Made by a program: the position numbers and the translations under genes | The notes under the pieces: model-generated | The model's database searches: none | Seen by the model: the letters and a program-made list of their open reading frames with translations, nothing else | What the model was told of the DNA's origin: nothing | NCBI GenBank assembly: GCA_025059075.1 | Contig: JANXDZ010000004.1 | Coordinates: 62,001 to 126,000 of the forward strand | Direction of reading: 5' to 3' | Source: Sulfolobales archaeon | GTDB taxonomy: Archaea > Thermoproteota > Thermoprotei_A > Sulfolobales > Desulfurococcaceae | DNA length: 64,000 bases | Part shown: positions 14,104 to 23,355 of the stretch, one piece after another | How positions within the stretch are numbered: the stretch's first letter is position 1 | How the letters are laid out: each line of letters begins with the position of its first letter

Positions 14104-14706
14104 ATGTTAGAGTCAAGTAAGGAAAGTATAGAGCTTGAGGTCGGCGAAATAAAGTTGTTCGGTAAGTGGAGCTACGACAAGATAGTCATTAAAGACCCAA
14201 GTCTCAAGAGATACATGTGTTTAAACCCCGTCTACCTTCCACATACTGGTGGAAGACATGAGCATAGGAGGTTTAGTAAAGCAGAAGTACCCATTGTTGA
14301 GAGATTAATGAATAAATTGATGAGACCTGGGAAAAACATGGGTAAGAAACACTTGGCTTACAATATAGTAAAGAAGGCATTTGACATAATTTACTTAAAA
14401 ACAGGTGAAAATCCTCTACAAGTACTAGTAAGAGCCATAGAGAACAGTGCTCCGAGAGAGGAGACAACTAGAATCATGTATGGAGGAATAGTCTATCATG
14501 TAGCAGTAGATGTCTCTCCACAAAGAAGAGTGGACTTAGCTTTAAGACATATAACTGAAGGAGCTAGAGCAAAGGCGTTTAACAATACAATACCTATAGA
14601 AGAGGCTTTAGCTGATGAAATAATTATGGCTTCTCACAACGATCCCAAGAGCTATGCTATACAAAGAAAGGAGGAAATAGAGAGAATAGCGTTAAGCAGT
14701 AGGTAG
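14104..14706 (+). CDS. rps7: Ribosomal protein S7
   Basis: A 200-residue small-subunit protein, an assembly initiator of the 30S head. The archaeal/eukaryotic S5-type signatures are [41 protein letters not shown] and [14 protein letters not shown]. The end [21 protein letters not shown] is typical. ATG 14104 starts 43 bases after the TATA region. EF-1alpha follows under its own promoter. Confidence 0.97.
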   Translation: MLESSKESIELEVGEIKLFGKWSYDKIVIKDPSLKRYMCLNPVYLPHTGGRHEHRRFSKAEVPIVERLMNKLMRPGKNMGKKHLAYNIVKKAFDIIYLKTGENPLQVLVRAIENSAPREETTRIMYGGIVYHVAVDVSPQRRVDLALRHITEGARAKAFNNTIPIEEALADEIIMASHNDPKSYAIQRKEEIERIALSSR

Positions 14707-14820
14707 ATTTTCAAACTATGTCTTTATATAGAGAATATCTGAATTGACATTAGTCTTATGAGATTATATTAGATGATTTTCCATTGATATGTGGAATTTC
14801 AGAATGTGTTTTAAAGTAAC

Positions 14821-14830
14821 CTTTATAAGC
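14821..14830 (+). promoter_or_regulatory. Strong TATA box of the EF-1alpha gene
   Basis: CTTTATAAGC preceded by AAGTAAC (BRE-like) is one of the best promoter matches in the window. It lies 55 bases before ATG 14885, so transcription near 14855 would leave a leader of about 30 bases. It also argues against the longer open frame that starts at 14789, upstream of this element. Confidence 0.7.
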
Positions 14831-14884
14831 CACGTCTACAGTCTAGGTAGAAGTGATGTTAGAAGCTGCATGAGAGTGTTGGAT

Positions 14885-16204
14885 ATGAGTGCTATACAGA
14901 AACCTCACTTAAACCTAGTGGTAATAGGGCATGTAGATCATGGTAAGAGCACTCTAGTAGGATATGTAATGTACCGTCTAGGGTTAGTTGATGAAAAGAG
15001 CTTTAGAGCCGTTGAGGAGCTAGCTAAGAAGTCCGGCAAAGAGTCATTTAAGCTGGCATGGCTTTTAGATAAACTTAAGGAAGAGAGGGAAAGAGGGATA
15101 ACAATAGCTTTATCCCATATAAAGTTTGAGACTAAAAAGTACTTCTTCACAATTATTGATGCCCCAGGGCACAGAGACTTCGTAAAGAATATGATTACTG
15201 GAGCTAGTCAAGCAGATGCTGCACTACTCGTAGTCAGTGCTCGCAAAGGAGAATTTGAAGCAGGCATGAGCCCTGAGGGGCAGACACGTGAACACGCCCT
15301 CTTAGCTAAGACCATGGGCATAGACCAACTTATAGTTGTTATAAATAAGATGGATGTCACAGAGCCTCAGTGGAGTGAGCAAAGGTATAAGGAAGTAACA
15401 GAAATTTTAAAGAAGTACTTGAAGTCCATAGGATACGACATTAGTAAAATATTCTTCATTCCAGTTAGTGCTTGGCTTGGAGATAACGTTATTGAGAGAA
15501 GCCTCAATATGCCTTGGTATAATGGCCCTACGGTAGTTGAAGCATTTGATACTTTGTCAATACCGCCTAAGCCCATAGATAAGCCATTAAGACTACCGAT
15601 ACAGGACGTTTACAACATTAGTGGCATTGGAACAGTGCCTGTTGGTAGAGTTGAAACAGGCGTACTTAAAGTTGGAGATAAATTAGTCTTCATGCCTCCA
15701 GGCATTGTAGGTGAAGTAAAGAGTATTGAGACTCACCACGTAAGGATTGAGAAGGCTGAGCCTGGAGATAACATAGGATTCAACGTTAAAGGCATTAGTA
15801 AGCAGGATGTGAAGAGGGGCGATGTAGCAGGCCACTTGATTAATCCACCAACAGTAGTAGATGAATTTACAGCTAGAGTCTTCGTAGTATGGCATCCATC
15901 AGCTATAGCCCCAGGCTATACTCCAGTAATCCACGTACATACAGCTAGTGTAGCTTGTAGAATAGTTTCAATAGATGCTAAACTAGATCCTAGGACTGGT
16001 AAAGTAGTTGAAAACAATCCATCATTTATAAAGATGGGTGATGCCGCTATAGTAAAGTTTAAGCCCATAAAGCCTTTGGTAATAGAGAAGTTCAGTGACT
16101 TCCCACAACTTGGAAGATTCGCCATGAGGGATATGGGTAAGACTATTGGAATAGGAGTAGTCCTAGACCTTACTCCAGCAAAAGTAGAAGTAAAGGCTAA
16201 GTAA
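14885..16204 (+). CDS. tef1: Translation elongation factor 1-alpha
   Basis: A 439-residue GTPase that delivers aminoacyl-tRNA to the ribosome. G-motifs are intact: GHVDHGKST (G1), the switch region ERERGITI, DAPGHRD (G3), NKMD (G4) and a VSAW G5 segment. Domains II and III follow with the GTVPVGRVETG stretch. The start is set at ATG 14885 because the promoter lies between it and the longer frame. S10 follows 75 bases on, after a separate TATA-like element, as in the widely kept EF-1alpha/S10 pair. Confidence 0.98.
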   Translation: MSAIQKPHLNLVVIGHVDHGKSTLVGYVMYRLGLVDEKSFRAVEELAKKSGKESFKLAWLLDKLKEERERGITIALSHIKFETKKYFFTIIDAPGHRDFVKNMITGASQADAALLVVSARKGEFEAGMSPEGQTREHALLAKTMGIDQLIVVINKMDVTEPQWSEQRYKEVTEILKKYLKSIGYDISKIFFIPVSAWLGDNVIERSLNMPWYNGPTVVEAFDTLSIPPKPIDKPLRLPIQDVYNISGIGTVPVGRVETGVLKVGDKLVFMPPGIVGEVKSIETHHVRIEKAEPGDNIGFNVKGISKQDVKRGDVAGHLINPPTVVDEFTARVFVVWHPSAIAPGYTPVIHVHTASVACRIVSIDAKLDPRTGKVVENNPSFIKMGDAAIVKFKPIKPLVIEKFSDFPQLGRFAMRDMGKTIGIGVVLDLTPAKVEVKAK

Positions 16205-16222
16205 AGTGTAGATAAAAAGATG

Positions 16223-16234
16223 CATATTTTTAAG
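16223..16234 (+). promoter_or_regulatory. TATA-like element before rps10
   Basis: CATATTTTTAAG lies 46 bases before the S10 GTG start and 19 bases after the EF-1alpha stop. S10 may thus be transcribed alone as well as by readthrough. Confidence 0.5.
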
Positions 16235-16279
16235 TAAGTACTTACTCAGCTGAGTGAGAATATAGAGTATGGAGTAGCG

Positions 16280-16603
16280 GTGGCAGAAGTGTCTATGGTT
16301 AAAATAAAGGTTTGGAGCACAGACGTAAATAGGTTGAATGAATTCATACTCAAGATAGTTGACGTAGCTAAGAGAAGCGGTGTAAAAGTAAAGGGCCCCA
16401 TACCTCTTCCAACAAAAAGACTCGTTGTTCCAACGCTGAAGCTACCGCATGGAGAAGGGAGGAAGAAGTGGGAGCATTGGGAAATGAGAGTACATAAGAG
16501 AGTAATATACGTAGCAGCAGATGAAAGAGTCATGAGACAACTCATAAGGATTAGGGTGCCTCCAGAAATATGGATGGAGGCTGAGATAGTTAGACAAAGA
16601 TAG
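16280..16603 (+). CDS. rps10: Ribosomal protein S10
   Basis: A 107-residue small-subunit protein. Diagnostic features are KIKVWSTDVNRLNEFILKIVD, GPIPLPTKRLVVPTLK, and a C-terminal RIRVPPEIWMEAEIV. GTG 16280 with GGAG five bases upstream is preferred; the internal ATG 16295 (MVKIKVW) is an alternative. It closes the EF-1alpha pair, and tRNA-Ser follows downstream. Confidence 0.96.
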   Translation: MAEVSMVKIKVWSTDVNRLNEFILKIVDVAKRSGVKVKGPIPLPTKRLVVPTLKLPHGEGRKKWEHWEMRVHKRVIYVAADERVMRQLIRIRVPPEIWMEAEIVRQR

Positions 16604-16668
16604 ATCCTCGATGAGAAACATAGCAATAAATTACTTAACCCCTTATTCTATAAATAACACTTAGCTAA

Positions 16669-16754
16669 GCCGGGGTGCCCGAGCGGCCTAAGGGGCTGGC
16701 CTTGAGAGCCAGTGGGGATTACTCTCCGCGCGGGTTCAAATCCCGCCCCCGGCG
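16669..16754 (+). tRNA. tRNA-Ser(TGA)
   Basis: A complete class II tRNA: acceptor GCCGGGG/CCCCGGC, anticodon arm GCTGGC-CTTGAGA-GCCAGT giving TGA, variable arm GGGGATTACTCTCC, T arm GCGGG-TTCAAAT-CCCGC and discriminator G. No intron is seen. Outside the anticodon loop and variable arm it is nearly identical to tRNA-Ser(GGA) at 1525-1610, as expected for one synthetase. Confidence 0.95.
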
Positions 16755-16919
16755 TTCTTGCTTTCCACTTTAATTACGCGTTTTAAAGCACCAAGCCCGT
16801 GGAGGGCTTAGAGCAGCACCCACATCACTGTCTAGAGTCCTCTAATCTAAAAAGATGAGTTTTTCCTACCGAAATCTTAATGGAGGCGTTGCGTTTGCCT
16901 CTGATCTAAGTACTAGTAG

Positions 16920-18260
16920 TTAGAGAGTTGGCTTTGTTACATTTACATCTTTAATTAATATGTATGGAAGTTTTGATGGTATAGTCACTTCCCACCACAT
17001 GATGTTATATACGTTCTTTCCAAGGGCTTCAATGTTATTCAATATACTTGGAAGTCTATCAGCTATACGTATTTTTTCAATAGATTTAGATATTTTACCA
17101 TTCTCAATTAAGAAGACTGCATCTCTACTGACAGTTGAAAATACTCCTTCAACGTAGTTCTGCAATCTAGTGTACCAATTGTTAGTAACTAGTATTCCTC
17201 GCTTCACTTCACTTATCATTTCATCAAGGCTGTAGTCCCCTCGGTTAACCGTTATATTCCATGGAGCTGGGGAAATCCAGCCAGCATTACCGGTAGTAGT
17301 TGCACTCATTTTACTTGCTGTCTTAGAGTTGTGGAGCAGGGTTTTAAAGATCCCTCCATCTATTACTGCCTTATTATAAGTAGGTACTCCTTCGTCATCA
17401 AAGCTTGTAGCTCTAGGGAGCTCAGTATTCCTCGGTTCATCAAATACTCTTAATTTATCTGAAGCAACTTTATCGCCGGGCTTTTTATTCATAAACATTG
17501 ATAAGCCCATTAATACGTTGAATGCTGAAGCCATATGCATAGTTAACTCAAGTAGATTTCCAAACACCATGGGAGACATTATGACGTCATACCTGCCCAC
17601 CTCTACTTTTTCCCTATACCTAGACTCCACAGCGTACTTAGCTGCAGTTAATGCAGTCTCCTCAATACTTCTTAAGTCAAGTCTAGTTGAACAAGTACTC
17701 CACTGACCGCTTCCGCTAGGTTCAGCAAAAGCTCTTAAATAAGTCTGGAAGCCCGTTGAATCTTCATATAGAGACGCCCCGCTAGAAGTTGATAGCGCTT
17801 TTTCCCTATACCAAAGATCTATTGTTCCAGCCATAGAGTCTATGTTCTCTCTATGAGCAGCTTCAATAGCTACTTCAGCTAATGCACTTGGCTCCTCTAA
17901 GCGTTCAACTATTTCTTTATCAACGAGTCCATCTAAAGGCTTTACTTCAATAGGCTCAGGCAGTGGAGCATATAGAGGCGACTCCATTATTTTAGCAGCT
18001 ACTTTAAGCAAGTCAGCCATAGATTTATAGATTTCGGATTCATCTCTGGGGTAGAACTCCATTATAATGATCCTCTTGTCCTTGGCTAAATAAATGATTA
18101 CGCTAAGCGAGTTCCAATGCTGTATCACTGATGGCTCACTATTAGCTACCTTAAGCATAGTCCTCCTAGTACTTATAGACAGTGCTGCAGATTCATTAAA
18201 TCCCTCTACAGAAGCCCTCTTAACTAGATCCTCTGATATTCTAAGTAATTCTTCATTCAT
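16920..18260 (-). CDS. pmbA: TldE/PmbA-type metalloprotease subunit
   Basis: A 446-residue partner of TldD in the TldD/TldE heterodimer, which degrades unfolded peptides and in bacteria matures microcins. It lacks the HExxxH zinc motif, as TldE subunits do. It shows the family core SSGASLYEDSTGF, RYDVIMSPMVFGNLLE and DDEGVPTYNKAVIDGGI. Its ATG overlaps the TldD stop as ATGA (4 bases), so the two are translated together. Downstream is the tRNA-Ser region, and no regulator is seen nearby. Confidence 0.93.
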   Translation of the reverse strand: MNEELLRISEDLVKRASVEGFNESAALSISTRRTMLKVANSEPSVIQHWNSLSVIIYLAKDKRIIIMEFYPRDESEIYKSMADLLKVAAKIMESPLYAPLPEPIEVKPLDGLVDKEIVERLEEPSALAEVAIEAAHRENIDSMAGTIDLWYREKALSTSSGASLYEDSTGFQTYLRAFAEPSGSGQWSTCSTRLDLRSIEETALTAAKYAVESRYREKVEVGRYDVIMSPMVFGNLLELTMHMASAFNVLMGLSMFMNKKPGDKVASDKLRVFDEPRNTELPRATSFDDEGVPTYNKAVIDGGIFKTLLHNSKTASKMSATTTGNAGWISPAPWNITVNRGDYSLDEMISEVKRGILVTNNWYTRLQNYVEGVFSTVSRDAVFLIENGKISKSIEKIRIADRLPSILNNIEALGKNVYNIMWWEVTIPSKLPYILIKDVNVTKPTL

Positions 18261-19690
18261 GTAATGCTCACCCCAAGCCTTACATTCCTTAACCTAACAT
18301 CGGGGCCTCCAAACCATACTGGAACTCCTTGAGGAGGCTCGCCTTTTCCACAAGTCCCAGCGTAGAATTTCACTTCTCTACCTACAGCATCGATATTGTT
18401 GTAGAATCCACCTGTAGTAATCTCTAGAGCTGGATTTCTAACGAAGCCCTTGATCTCACCGCGTTCTATTAAATATGCCTCTAAACCAACGTATCTCTGA
18501 CTCCACCTCTCGTCATCTATGTTCCACTCCATATAGCTCTTCATATAGATCCCTAACTCTATGTCTTCAATGAGTTCCTCAAACCTATAGTTGCCTGACT
18601 TAAGGTAAGTATTCGCCATTCTCACTATAGGCTCGCTCTTGTAATCCATGGATCTTGCGGCAGCATTGCTCTCAACTCCATAGATTCTAGCAGTCCACCT
18701 ATTATGTAAGTGTTCACTTATTACTCCCTCCTTATAGAGGTACCTTGGTTTAGCAGGCACTCCCTCGTCATCATATAAGTAGAAGCCGTAGCTGCCAGGT
18801 ATAGATGGGTCATCTATTACTGTGGCATTTTCATTACCTATTCTTTCTCCAACCATTCCTTTTTTAATGAAGCTCTTACCGGCTTGAGCAGCTTCCCTCC
18901 CAAGTATTCTATCTGCTTCACTTGGATGTCCACAGCTCTCATGCACCATTAATCCAACTATTTCACTTCCAATAACTAGATCTACTGCATTTTTCGGGGG
19001 TTCAATAGCTGTTAAGAGTATTTTCTCATAGGTTTTAGCATCTTCCTCTAATTTATTGATAAGCCCCCACTTATCGAGCCATTCTAAGCCACCGCTTGCA
19101 CCAAGCATTTCCCACCGCTGTATAGAGCCCTTCTGCGGATGAGTTATCACTAAGTTGTAGAACAACGATATTCGAGGCACTCTACTCTCTATGAATGCTC
19201 CATCGCTGTTGGCAACTACTTTCTCTTCAAAACTCTCCGTGTACTCTATGAATAGAGTATTTGCTTTAGCTTCACAAATAGATCTTGATATAGCCTTCCA
19301 TAAGTCGCTGTGGAAACCGGCTTTTTCTTCAAAGCTTAGTGAGTCAAAGCGCTTTGCCTCTAAGACAAAGTACTTAGCTCTCCCAAGCTTAGATTCAGCT
19401 AACTCTATAGGGTACTTCATAAGTCTAGATGTATTTCTAGCTTGAGCAATTGCTTTATCAACTGCATTCTTAATAGAGCTTCTTTCAAGTCTATTAGTTG
19501 CTGAAAAACCTAAGGCGCCTCCAGCTACTACTCTAATACCTATGCCTTCAACTGCTCCGCTTCCAACGCCAAGTATTAAACCATTGTTTGAGACAATGCT
19601 CCTTGAGCTATTCCTATGGTAACGTGCTTCAGCATAAGTTGCTCCAATGCTTCTAGCATAGTCAACTGCGTAGAGGACTAAGTCCTCCAT
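18257..19690 (-). CDS. tldD: TldD metalloprotease, catalytic subunit
   Basis: A 477-residue zinc protease subunit. HESCGHPSEADR (HExxxH) supplies the zinc ligands, and YLYDDEGVPA and YAGTCGKGEPPQGVPVWFGG are typical C-terminal landmarks. ATG 19690 is chosen because GAGGTGGTG stands six bases upstream; the longer frame to 19711 would start inside that leader. It is followed by its TldE partner with a 4-base overlap. A TATA-like TTTATCTTAA on the minus strand near 19725-19735 would place transcription at about 19705. AlaX is divergent. Confidence 0.95.
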   Translation of the reverse strand: MEDLVLYAVDYARSIGATYAEARYHRNSSRSIVSNNGLILGVGSGAVEGIGIRVVAGGALGFSATNRLERSSIKNAVDKAIAQARNTSRLMKYPIELAESKLGRAKYFVLEAKRFDSLSFEEKAGFHSDLWKAISRSICEAKANTLFIEYTESFEEKVVANSDGAFIESRVPRISLFYNLVITHPQKGSIQRWEMLGASGGLEWLDKWGLINKLEEDAKTYEKILLTAIEPPKNAVDLVIGSEIVGLMVHESCGHPSEADRILGREAAQAGKSFIKKGMVGERIGNENATVIDDPSIPGSYGFYLYDDEGVPAKPRYLYKEGVISEHLHNRWTARIYGVESNAAARSMDYKSEPIVRMANTYLKSGNYRFEELIEDIELGIYMKSYMEWNIDDERWSQRYVGLEAYLIERGEIKGFVRNPALEITTGGFYNNIDAVGREVKFYAGTCGKGEPPQGVPVWFGGPDVRLRNVRLGVSIT

Positions 19691-19804
19691 TACACCACCT
19701 CGCAGTACCATATATATTAGTGGCTTTAAGATAAATCTCTATAGTTAAAATAGTTGAAGTTTTAGAAACACTTATTTGCTATAACTTACACTGTTTTACT
19801 CAAA

Positions 19805-20530
19805 GTGATTAAATTGACTGAACTCATATATCAAGTGGATAGCTACATAAGGGAGTTTGACGCAGTTGTAAAGGAGGTTCGTGGAAGAGGAGTTGTTTTA
19901 AACAAGACTGCCTTTAACCCAAGGTCAGGTGGACTTCCTCCAGATACAGGATATATAGTTAAGGCTTCTAAAGAGTATAGAGTTATAGATGTTGAAATAG
20001 ATAAAGAGTCAATGGATGTAGTACACGTAGTTTATTCAGAGCATGATTTATCGCCTGGAGATGTAGTGCATGGAGTAATCGATTGGAGTAAGAGATATAG
20101 AGTTATGAGGCTACATACAGCTGCCCACATACTCTCCTCAATAATGTACTTAAGGCATGGAGCATTAATAACTGGTGGAAACATTTATGAAGAGTATGCA
20201 TACGATGACTACAGCTTAGAGTCCTTCGATCTAAACATATTCAAGGAAGCCATCAATGAAGCAAATGAAGTTGTGAAAAGAGGAGTTGATGTAAAGATCT
20301 ATTGGCTAAGTAGGGAGGAGGCCTTAAGGATACCTGGAGTAATTAAGTTAGCTTCTAAAATGCCTCCAAGCATAGCTACATTGAGGATAGTTGAAATACC
20401 TGGAGTAGATGTACAAGCCGATGGAGGTCCACATGTTAAAAATACTCAAGAGATAGGGGAAATAATCTTTATTAAAGCTGAGAATAAGGGGAAGAAGAGG
20501 AAGAGGCTGTATTACTCAGTAAGACCTTAG
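19805..20530 (+). CDS. alaX: Alanyl-tRNA editing protein AlaX
   Basis: A stand-alone trans-editing domain that hydrolyses Ser-tRNA(Ala). At 241 residues it is the AlaX-M type: an N-terminal barrel (FNPRSGGLPPDTGYI) and the editing domain with HTAAHIL as HxxxH zinc ligands. The second ligand motif reads ADGGPHV: the usual CGGTH cysteine is aspartate, and threonine is proline. I recall Asp at this place in other archaeal AlaX-M proteins, so activity is likely. The start is GTG 19805 or TTG 19814 (with AAGTGA before it). It is divergent from TldD. Confidence 0.9.
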   Translation: MIKLTELIYQVDSYIREFDAVVKEVRGRGVVLNKTAFNPRSGGLPPDTGYIVKASKEYRVIDVEIDKESMDVVHVVYSEHDLSPGDVVHGVIDWSKRYRVMRLHTAAHILSSIMYLRHGALITGGNIYEEYAYDDYSLESFDLNIFKEAINEANEVVKRGVDVKIYWLSREEALRIPGVIKLASKMPPSIATLRIVEIPGVDVQADGGPHVKNTQEIGEIIFIKAENKGKKRKRLYYSVRP

Positions 20531-20583
20531 AGTCAATAAAGCCAATTAACTGAACTACTGGACTATACAACATATACGTTTAT

Positions 20584-20880
20584 CTAAGAAGACTTCCTTA
20601 ACTCCTTAACTTTCATAGCTAAGCTGGCTAGAATCAAATGCTTTGAATACTTTTTTCTAACTACAACTACATTAGTGTACTTATGCGTATCTTTAGGATA
20701 CTTTCTTTCCTCAACTATTGGTTCAAGCCCTAAGAGCTCTGCTGCATGGACTATTTCGTCAACTGTTGGATTTAGAACAGCGTGTGTAAGGGGGAGTCTT
20801 CTACCCTTCTTTCTAGATAAGGCTCTATCTATATAGGCTGGGTAGATGACTACTCTCTCACTTACGTAATCACGGCTCAA
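20584..20880 (-). CDS. srp19: Signal recognition particle subunit SRP19
   Basis: A 98-residue protein that binds 7S RNA helices 6 and 8 so that SRP54 can assemble. Family features: VIYPAYIDRALSRKKGRRLP near the N-terminus, DEIVHAAELLGLEP, and KYPKDTHKYTNVVVV. It starts at TTG 20880, three bases after the S8e stop, so the two form an operon. The 7S RNA gene itself is not in this window. Confidence 0.93.
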   Translation of the reverse strand: MSRDYVSERVVIYPAYIDRALSRKKGRRLPLTHAVLNPTVDEIVHAAELLGLEPIVEERKYPKDTHKYTNVVVVRKKYSKHLILASLAMKVKELRKSS

Positions 20881-20883
20881 GAA

Positions 20884-21282
20884 TTAAGCACCGCTTTTTC
20901 CTTCAATAAGAACTGCGTTTATCACTCCATCTTGCCCAGGTCTAGAAGTGACTTTAGCTAATCCAAGCTCAGTCCTAATTATTGTGCCTTTAGTTATTAT
21001 ACCTCTCCTAGAGTACTCAACGTTAGCTGGCGTATTCTGTACTCCAAGTATCCTTGTTTTTACACACTTCTTCTCACTAGGTATGAATACGTTAGCAGAG
21101 AATGCTTCAGCTAACCGCACCTTAATGTTTCCTCCAGTTACTTTCACTACTTTCCTTAAGTCGCTTTCAGCTAGCTTAGTGAGTGTAGGTGGAGATCCAA
21201 GTTCGTGTTTTCTCTTACCCCTACTCCTACCTTTAATTCCACCACTGGGCTTCCTTAAATCATTGCCTTGGTAATAGGACAC
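20884..21282 (-). CDS. rps8e: Ribosomal protein S8e
   Basis: A 132-residue archaeal/eukaryotic small-subunit protein. Typical stretches are YYQGNDLRKPSGGIKGRSRG, then KVRLAEAFSANVF, NTPANVEYSRRGIITKGTII and SRPGQDGVINAVLI. On the minus strand a TATA-like GTTTAAATGG near 21329-21338 would start transcription about 20 bases before the ATG. SRP19 follows immediately. Confidence 0.96.
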   Translation of the reverse strand: MSYYQGNDLRKPSGGIKGRSRGKRKHELGSPPTLTKLAESDLRKVVKVTGGNIKVRLAEAFSANVFIPSEKKCVKTRILGVQNTPANVEYSRRGIITKGTIIRTELGLAKVTSRPGQDGVINAVLIEGKSGA

Positions 21283-21618
21283 TTAGTTCACCTGCAAATA
21301 GCACTCAAGTTTAAAAACACTCAGCCATTTAAACTTTATTGCAGAACCCAGCTAATGCTCTATATAAACAAGGGCGGAAGACCCTCTTTCCCCAGCATAG
21401 TTCTTCCCCCACCTAGCTACTTAGAAATCCATGGAGGTTTTCCACGGGGTAAATTAACTCATAATTCAAAGGATCCTTAAGACTTCAGAGTACGTCAATG
21501 TAAAGCAGGTGGGTGTAGAGTAACTCTAAATGATCGAGGGGATTCTTATGGATGTTTAAATACTTTCAGTAAAATAGAAATCAATGGTGTAGCAACTGGC
21601 AGTAAATCGTGATAAGAC
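21283..21618. other. Divergent promoter region, no gene seen
   Basis: This 336-base gap separates S8e (minus) from the polyprenyl synthase (plus). It holds the S8e TATA region (21329-21338), a second AT-rich CTCTATATAAAC at 21357-21368, and the uppS TATA at 21553-21562. The middle has a pyrimidine-rich stretch (21385-21420). I looked for 7S RNA or RNase P RNA signatures and found none. Confidence 0.5.
21553..21562 (+). promoter_or_regulatory. TATA box of the polyprenyl diphosphate synthase gene
   Basis: TGTTTAAATA lies 57 bases before ATG 21619; transcription would begin near 21588 with a leader of about 30 bases. Confidence 0.55.
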
Positions 21619-22419
21619 ATGGGTATCTCAAAGCACTTAGTAAAGGTCTTTAACTTACTGTTAAAACCTGTTTATAAGGCATATGAGAAGTGGCTTTGGA
21701 TACAGATAAGGAAAGGCCCTATGCCAGTGCACATAGGCATAATACCGGATGGCAATAGAAGGTGGGCTAAACAAATGGGTTTAAACCCCATTGAAGGCCA
21801 TGAACATGGCTATGAAAAAATTAAGGAGGTATTAAAGTGGATATGGAAATTGGGCACTAGGGTTGCAACAATATACGCTATGTCTACTGAAAACTGCCTC
21901 TATAGAGATGAAGAAGAGAGAAAGCACTTACTAGGCTTAGTGAAGAAAGGACTAGTGGAGTTAATGAATAGTGAGGAAATACATAAGTATGGAGTTAGAA
22001 TAAGAGTTGTTGGAAAACTAGATCTAGTTCCAGATGAAGTAGTTAAAGTAGCTAAAGAAGTAGAGGAAAAGACTAAGGATCTCTCTGAGAGAAATCTCTA
22101 CATAGCATTGTGCTATGGAGGAAGGCAGGAGATACTTGATGGAGTAAGAAAAGTAGCTATAGCTGTAAGGAAAGGCGAGATAGAGCCTGAGTACGTAACT
22201 GAAGAGTACTTTAGAAAGCACCTCTATACAGCGGATATACCTGATCCAGATCTAGTAATTAGAACTTCTGGAGAAGTAAGGATAAGCAACTTCTTACTAT
22301 GGCAAATAGCTTATTCAGAGCTATACTTCTGCGATGCATACTGGCCTGACTTTAGGAAGATAGATTTCTGGAGAGCCATAAGGTCATATCAAGTTAGGGA
22401 GAGGAGGTTTGGTAAATAA
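21619..22419 (+). CDS. uppS: cis-Polyprenyl diphosphate synthase (UppS family)
   Basis: A 266-residue cis-prenyltransferase that lengthens isoprenoid diphosphates to make the dolichol-type carrier for glycan assembly. Family motifs in order: GIIPDGNRRWAKQ (catalytic Asp and diphosphate binding), HEHGYEKIKEVLKW, ATIYAMSTENCLYR, ALCYGGRQEI, PDLVIRTSGEVRISNFLLWQ and YFCDAYWPDFRKIDFWRAI. All key residues are present. The N-terminal 35 residues before the domain are longer than in bacteria, as is usual in archaea. ATG 21619. It stands alone. Confidence 0.95.
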   Translation: MGISKHLVKVFNLLLKPVYKAYEKWLWIQIRKGPMPVHIGIIPDGNRRWAKQMGLNPIEGHEHGYEKIKEVLKWIWKLGTRVATIYAMSTENCLYRDEEERKHLLGLVKKGLVELMNSEEIHKYGVRIRVVGKLDLVPDEVVKVAKEVEEKTKDLSERNLYIALCYGGRQEILDGVRKVAIAVRKGEIEPEYVTEEYFRKHLYTADIPDPDLVIRTSGEVRISNFLLWQIAYSELYFCDAYWPDFRKIDFWRAIRSYQVRERRFGK

Positions 22420-22443
22420 GAGATGTATTTAGAAGAAGTTAAA

Positions 22444-23352
22444 TCACTCCTCCGGCTCAATTAATTCATCAACACTGCCGTATAGTAATTGGAGTTCCTC
22501 TAGAGTCAGCTTACGCTCTCCTCTCTTCAACTTTTCTTCAACAATCATTTTCTTACGCTCTACTATGGACTTAACTCTACTTCTCTCGATTTCTTTAATG
22601 ACTTCATTATATTGGTTCCTTAAGTTAGTTAAGTAGGAAGCTCTCTCTTCAATCTTTTTTCCAAGGGAGTCTACAGTTGATTGAAGTTCACTAATTCTTT
22701 TGGATAAATTCTTAACTTCATTAATTAGTTCACTGATCCTGGACTTTATGGAAGTACACTTATCATTTATTGAAGCAATTTCACTACTTACGCTGCTTAT
22801 TTCACGTTGTAGTTCAGTTATTGTAAGCTTTATTCCTACAATATTAGCTCTCAGCTCAGTTAGTTTATTCCTCTCATCCCTAGCCTTAATTGCCTTCTCA
22901 AGGAGAAGCTCAAGCCTAGCTATTTCTTTAAGTATTTTTGACTCTTCTTCAATAGATAGTGGTTTAGTCTGCTGTATCCACTCTAGCCTCTCAAGTTCCT
23001 TTCTTATGGAAGTTATTGATATCTTTGGATTCTCTAATTCTTCTACAACTCTTTTCTTATCCTCGAGAAATGACATTACTTGCTTTAATTCAGCTACTTT
23101 AGCGTTTTTCTCGCTTCTTAAGCTTCTTACTTTTTCTACAAGTTCTCTCTTCTTCTCTAGAAGGCTTCTGTATTTTTCCTTAAGCTCTCTTAGTTCATCT
23201 AGGAGTTTGCTTCTCTCTCTTCTAAGAATCTTTAATTCCTCTATTAATGAGTAACGCTGGTTCTTCAGCTCCCTTATAGAATCTCTTACTGAAGATATTT
23301 CAAGAGCTATTTCCTCAGGCTTTTTGCGAAGTTCATCTACTTGATGAGCCAA
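22444..23352 (-). CDS. Conserved archaeal coiled-coil protein (COG1340-like)
   Basis: A 302-residue protein that is nearly all charged coiled coil, with heptads from about residue 15 to 270 and no globular domain or membrane segment. The conserved feature is a break near the middle, LEWIQQTKPLSIEEESKILK, which marks the archaeal COG1340 family. Related coiled coils have been compared with eukaryotic BFR1, but function in archaea is unknown. It follows the acyl-CoA synthetase beta gene by three bases and seems to be in the same transcript, though the link may not be functional. The antisense 184-codon frame is a shadow. Confidence 0.75.
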   Translation of the reverse strand: MAHQVDELRKKPEEIALEISSVRDSIRELKNQRYSLIEELKILRRERSKLLDELRELKEKYRSLLEKKRELVEKVRSLRSEKNAKVAELKQVMSFLEDKKRVVEELENPKISITSIRKELERLEWIQQTKPLSIEEESKILKEIARLELLLEKAIKARDERNKLTELRANIVGIKLTITELQREISSVSSEIASINDKCTSIKSRISELINEVKNLSKRISELQSTVDSLGKKIEERASYLTNLRNQYNEVIKEIERSRVKSIVERKKMIVEEKLKRGERKLTLEELQLLYGSVDELIEPEE

Positions 23353-23355
23353 TGC

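Noticed and set aside
16850-16906. Possible C/D box sRNA between tRNA-Ser and the TldE gene
   Set aside because: AAGATGAG is a poor box C and a proper internal D'/C' pair is missing, although CTGA stands at the 3' side.
21283-21618. Candidate for SRP 7S RNA or RNase P RNA near SRP19
   Set aside because: The stretch is AT-rich with no GC-rich long hairpins and none of the conserved sequence blocks of either RNA.
22700-23254. 184-codon open frame antisense to the coiled-coil gene
   Set aside because: Leucine/serine runs mirror the Glu/Lys-rich heptads on the other strand.
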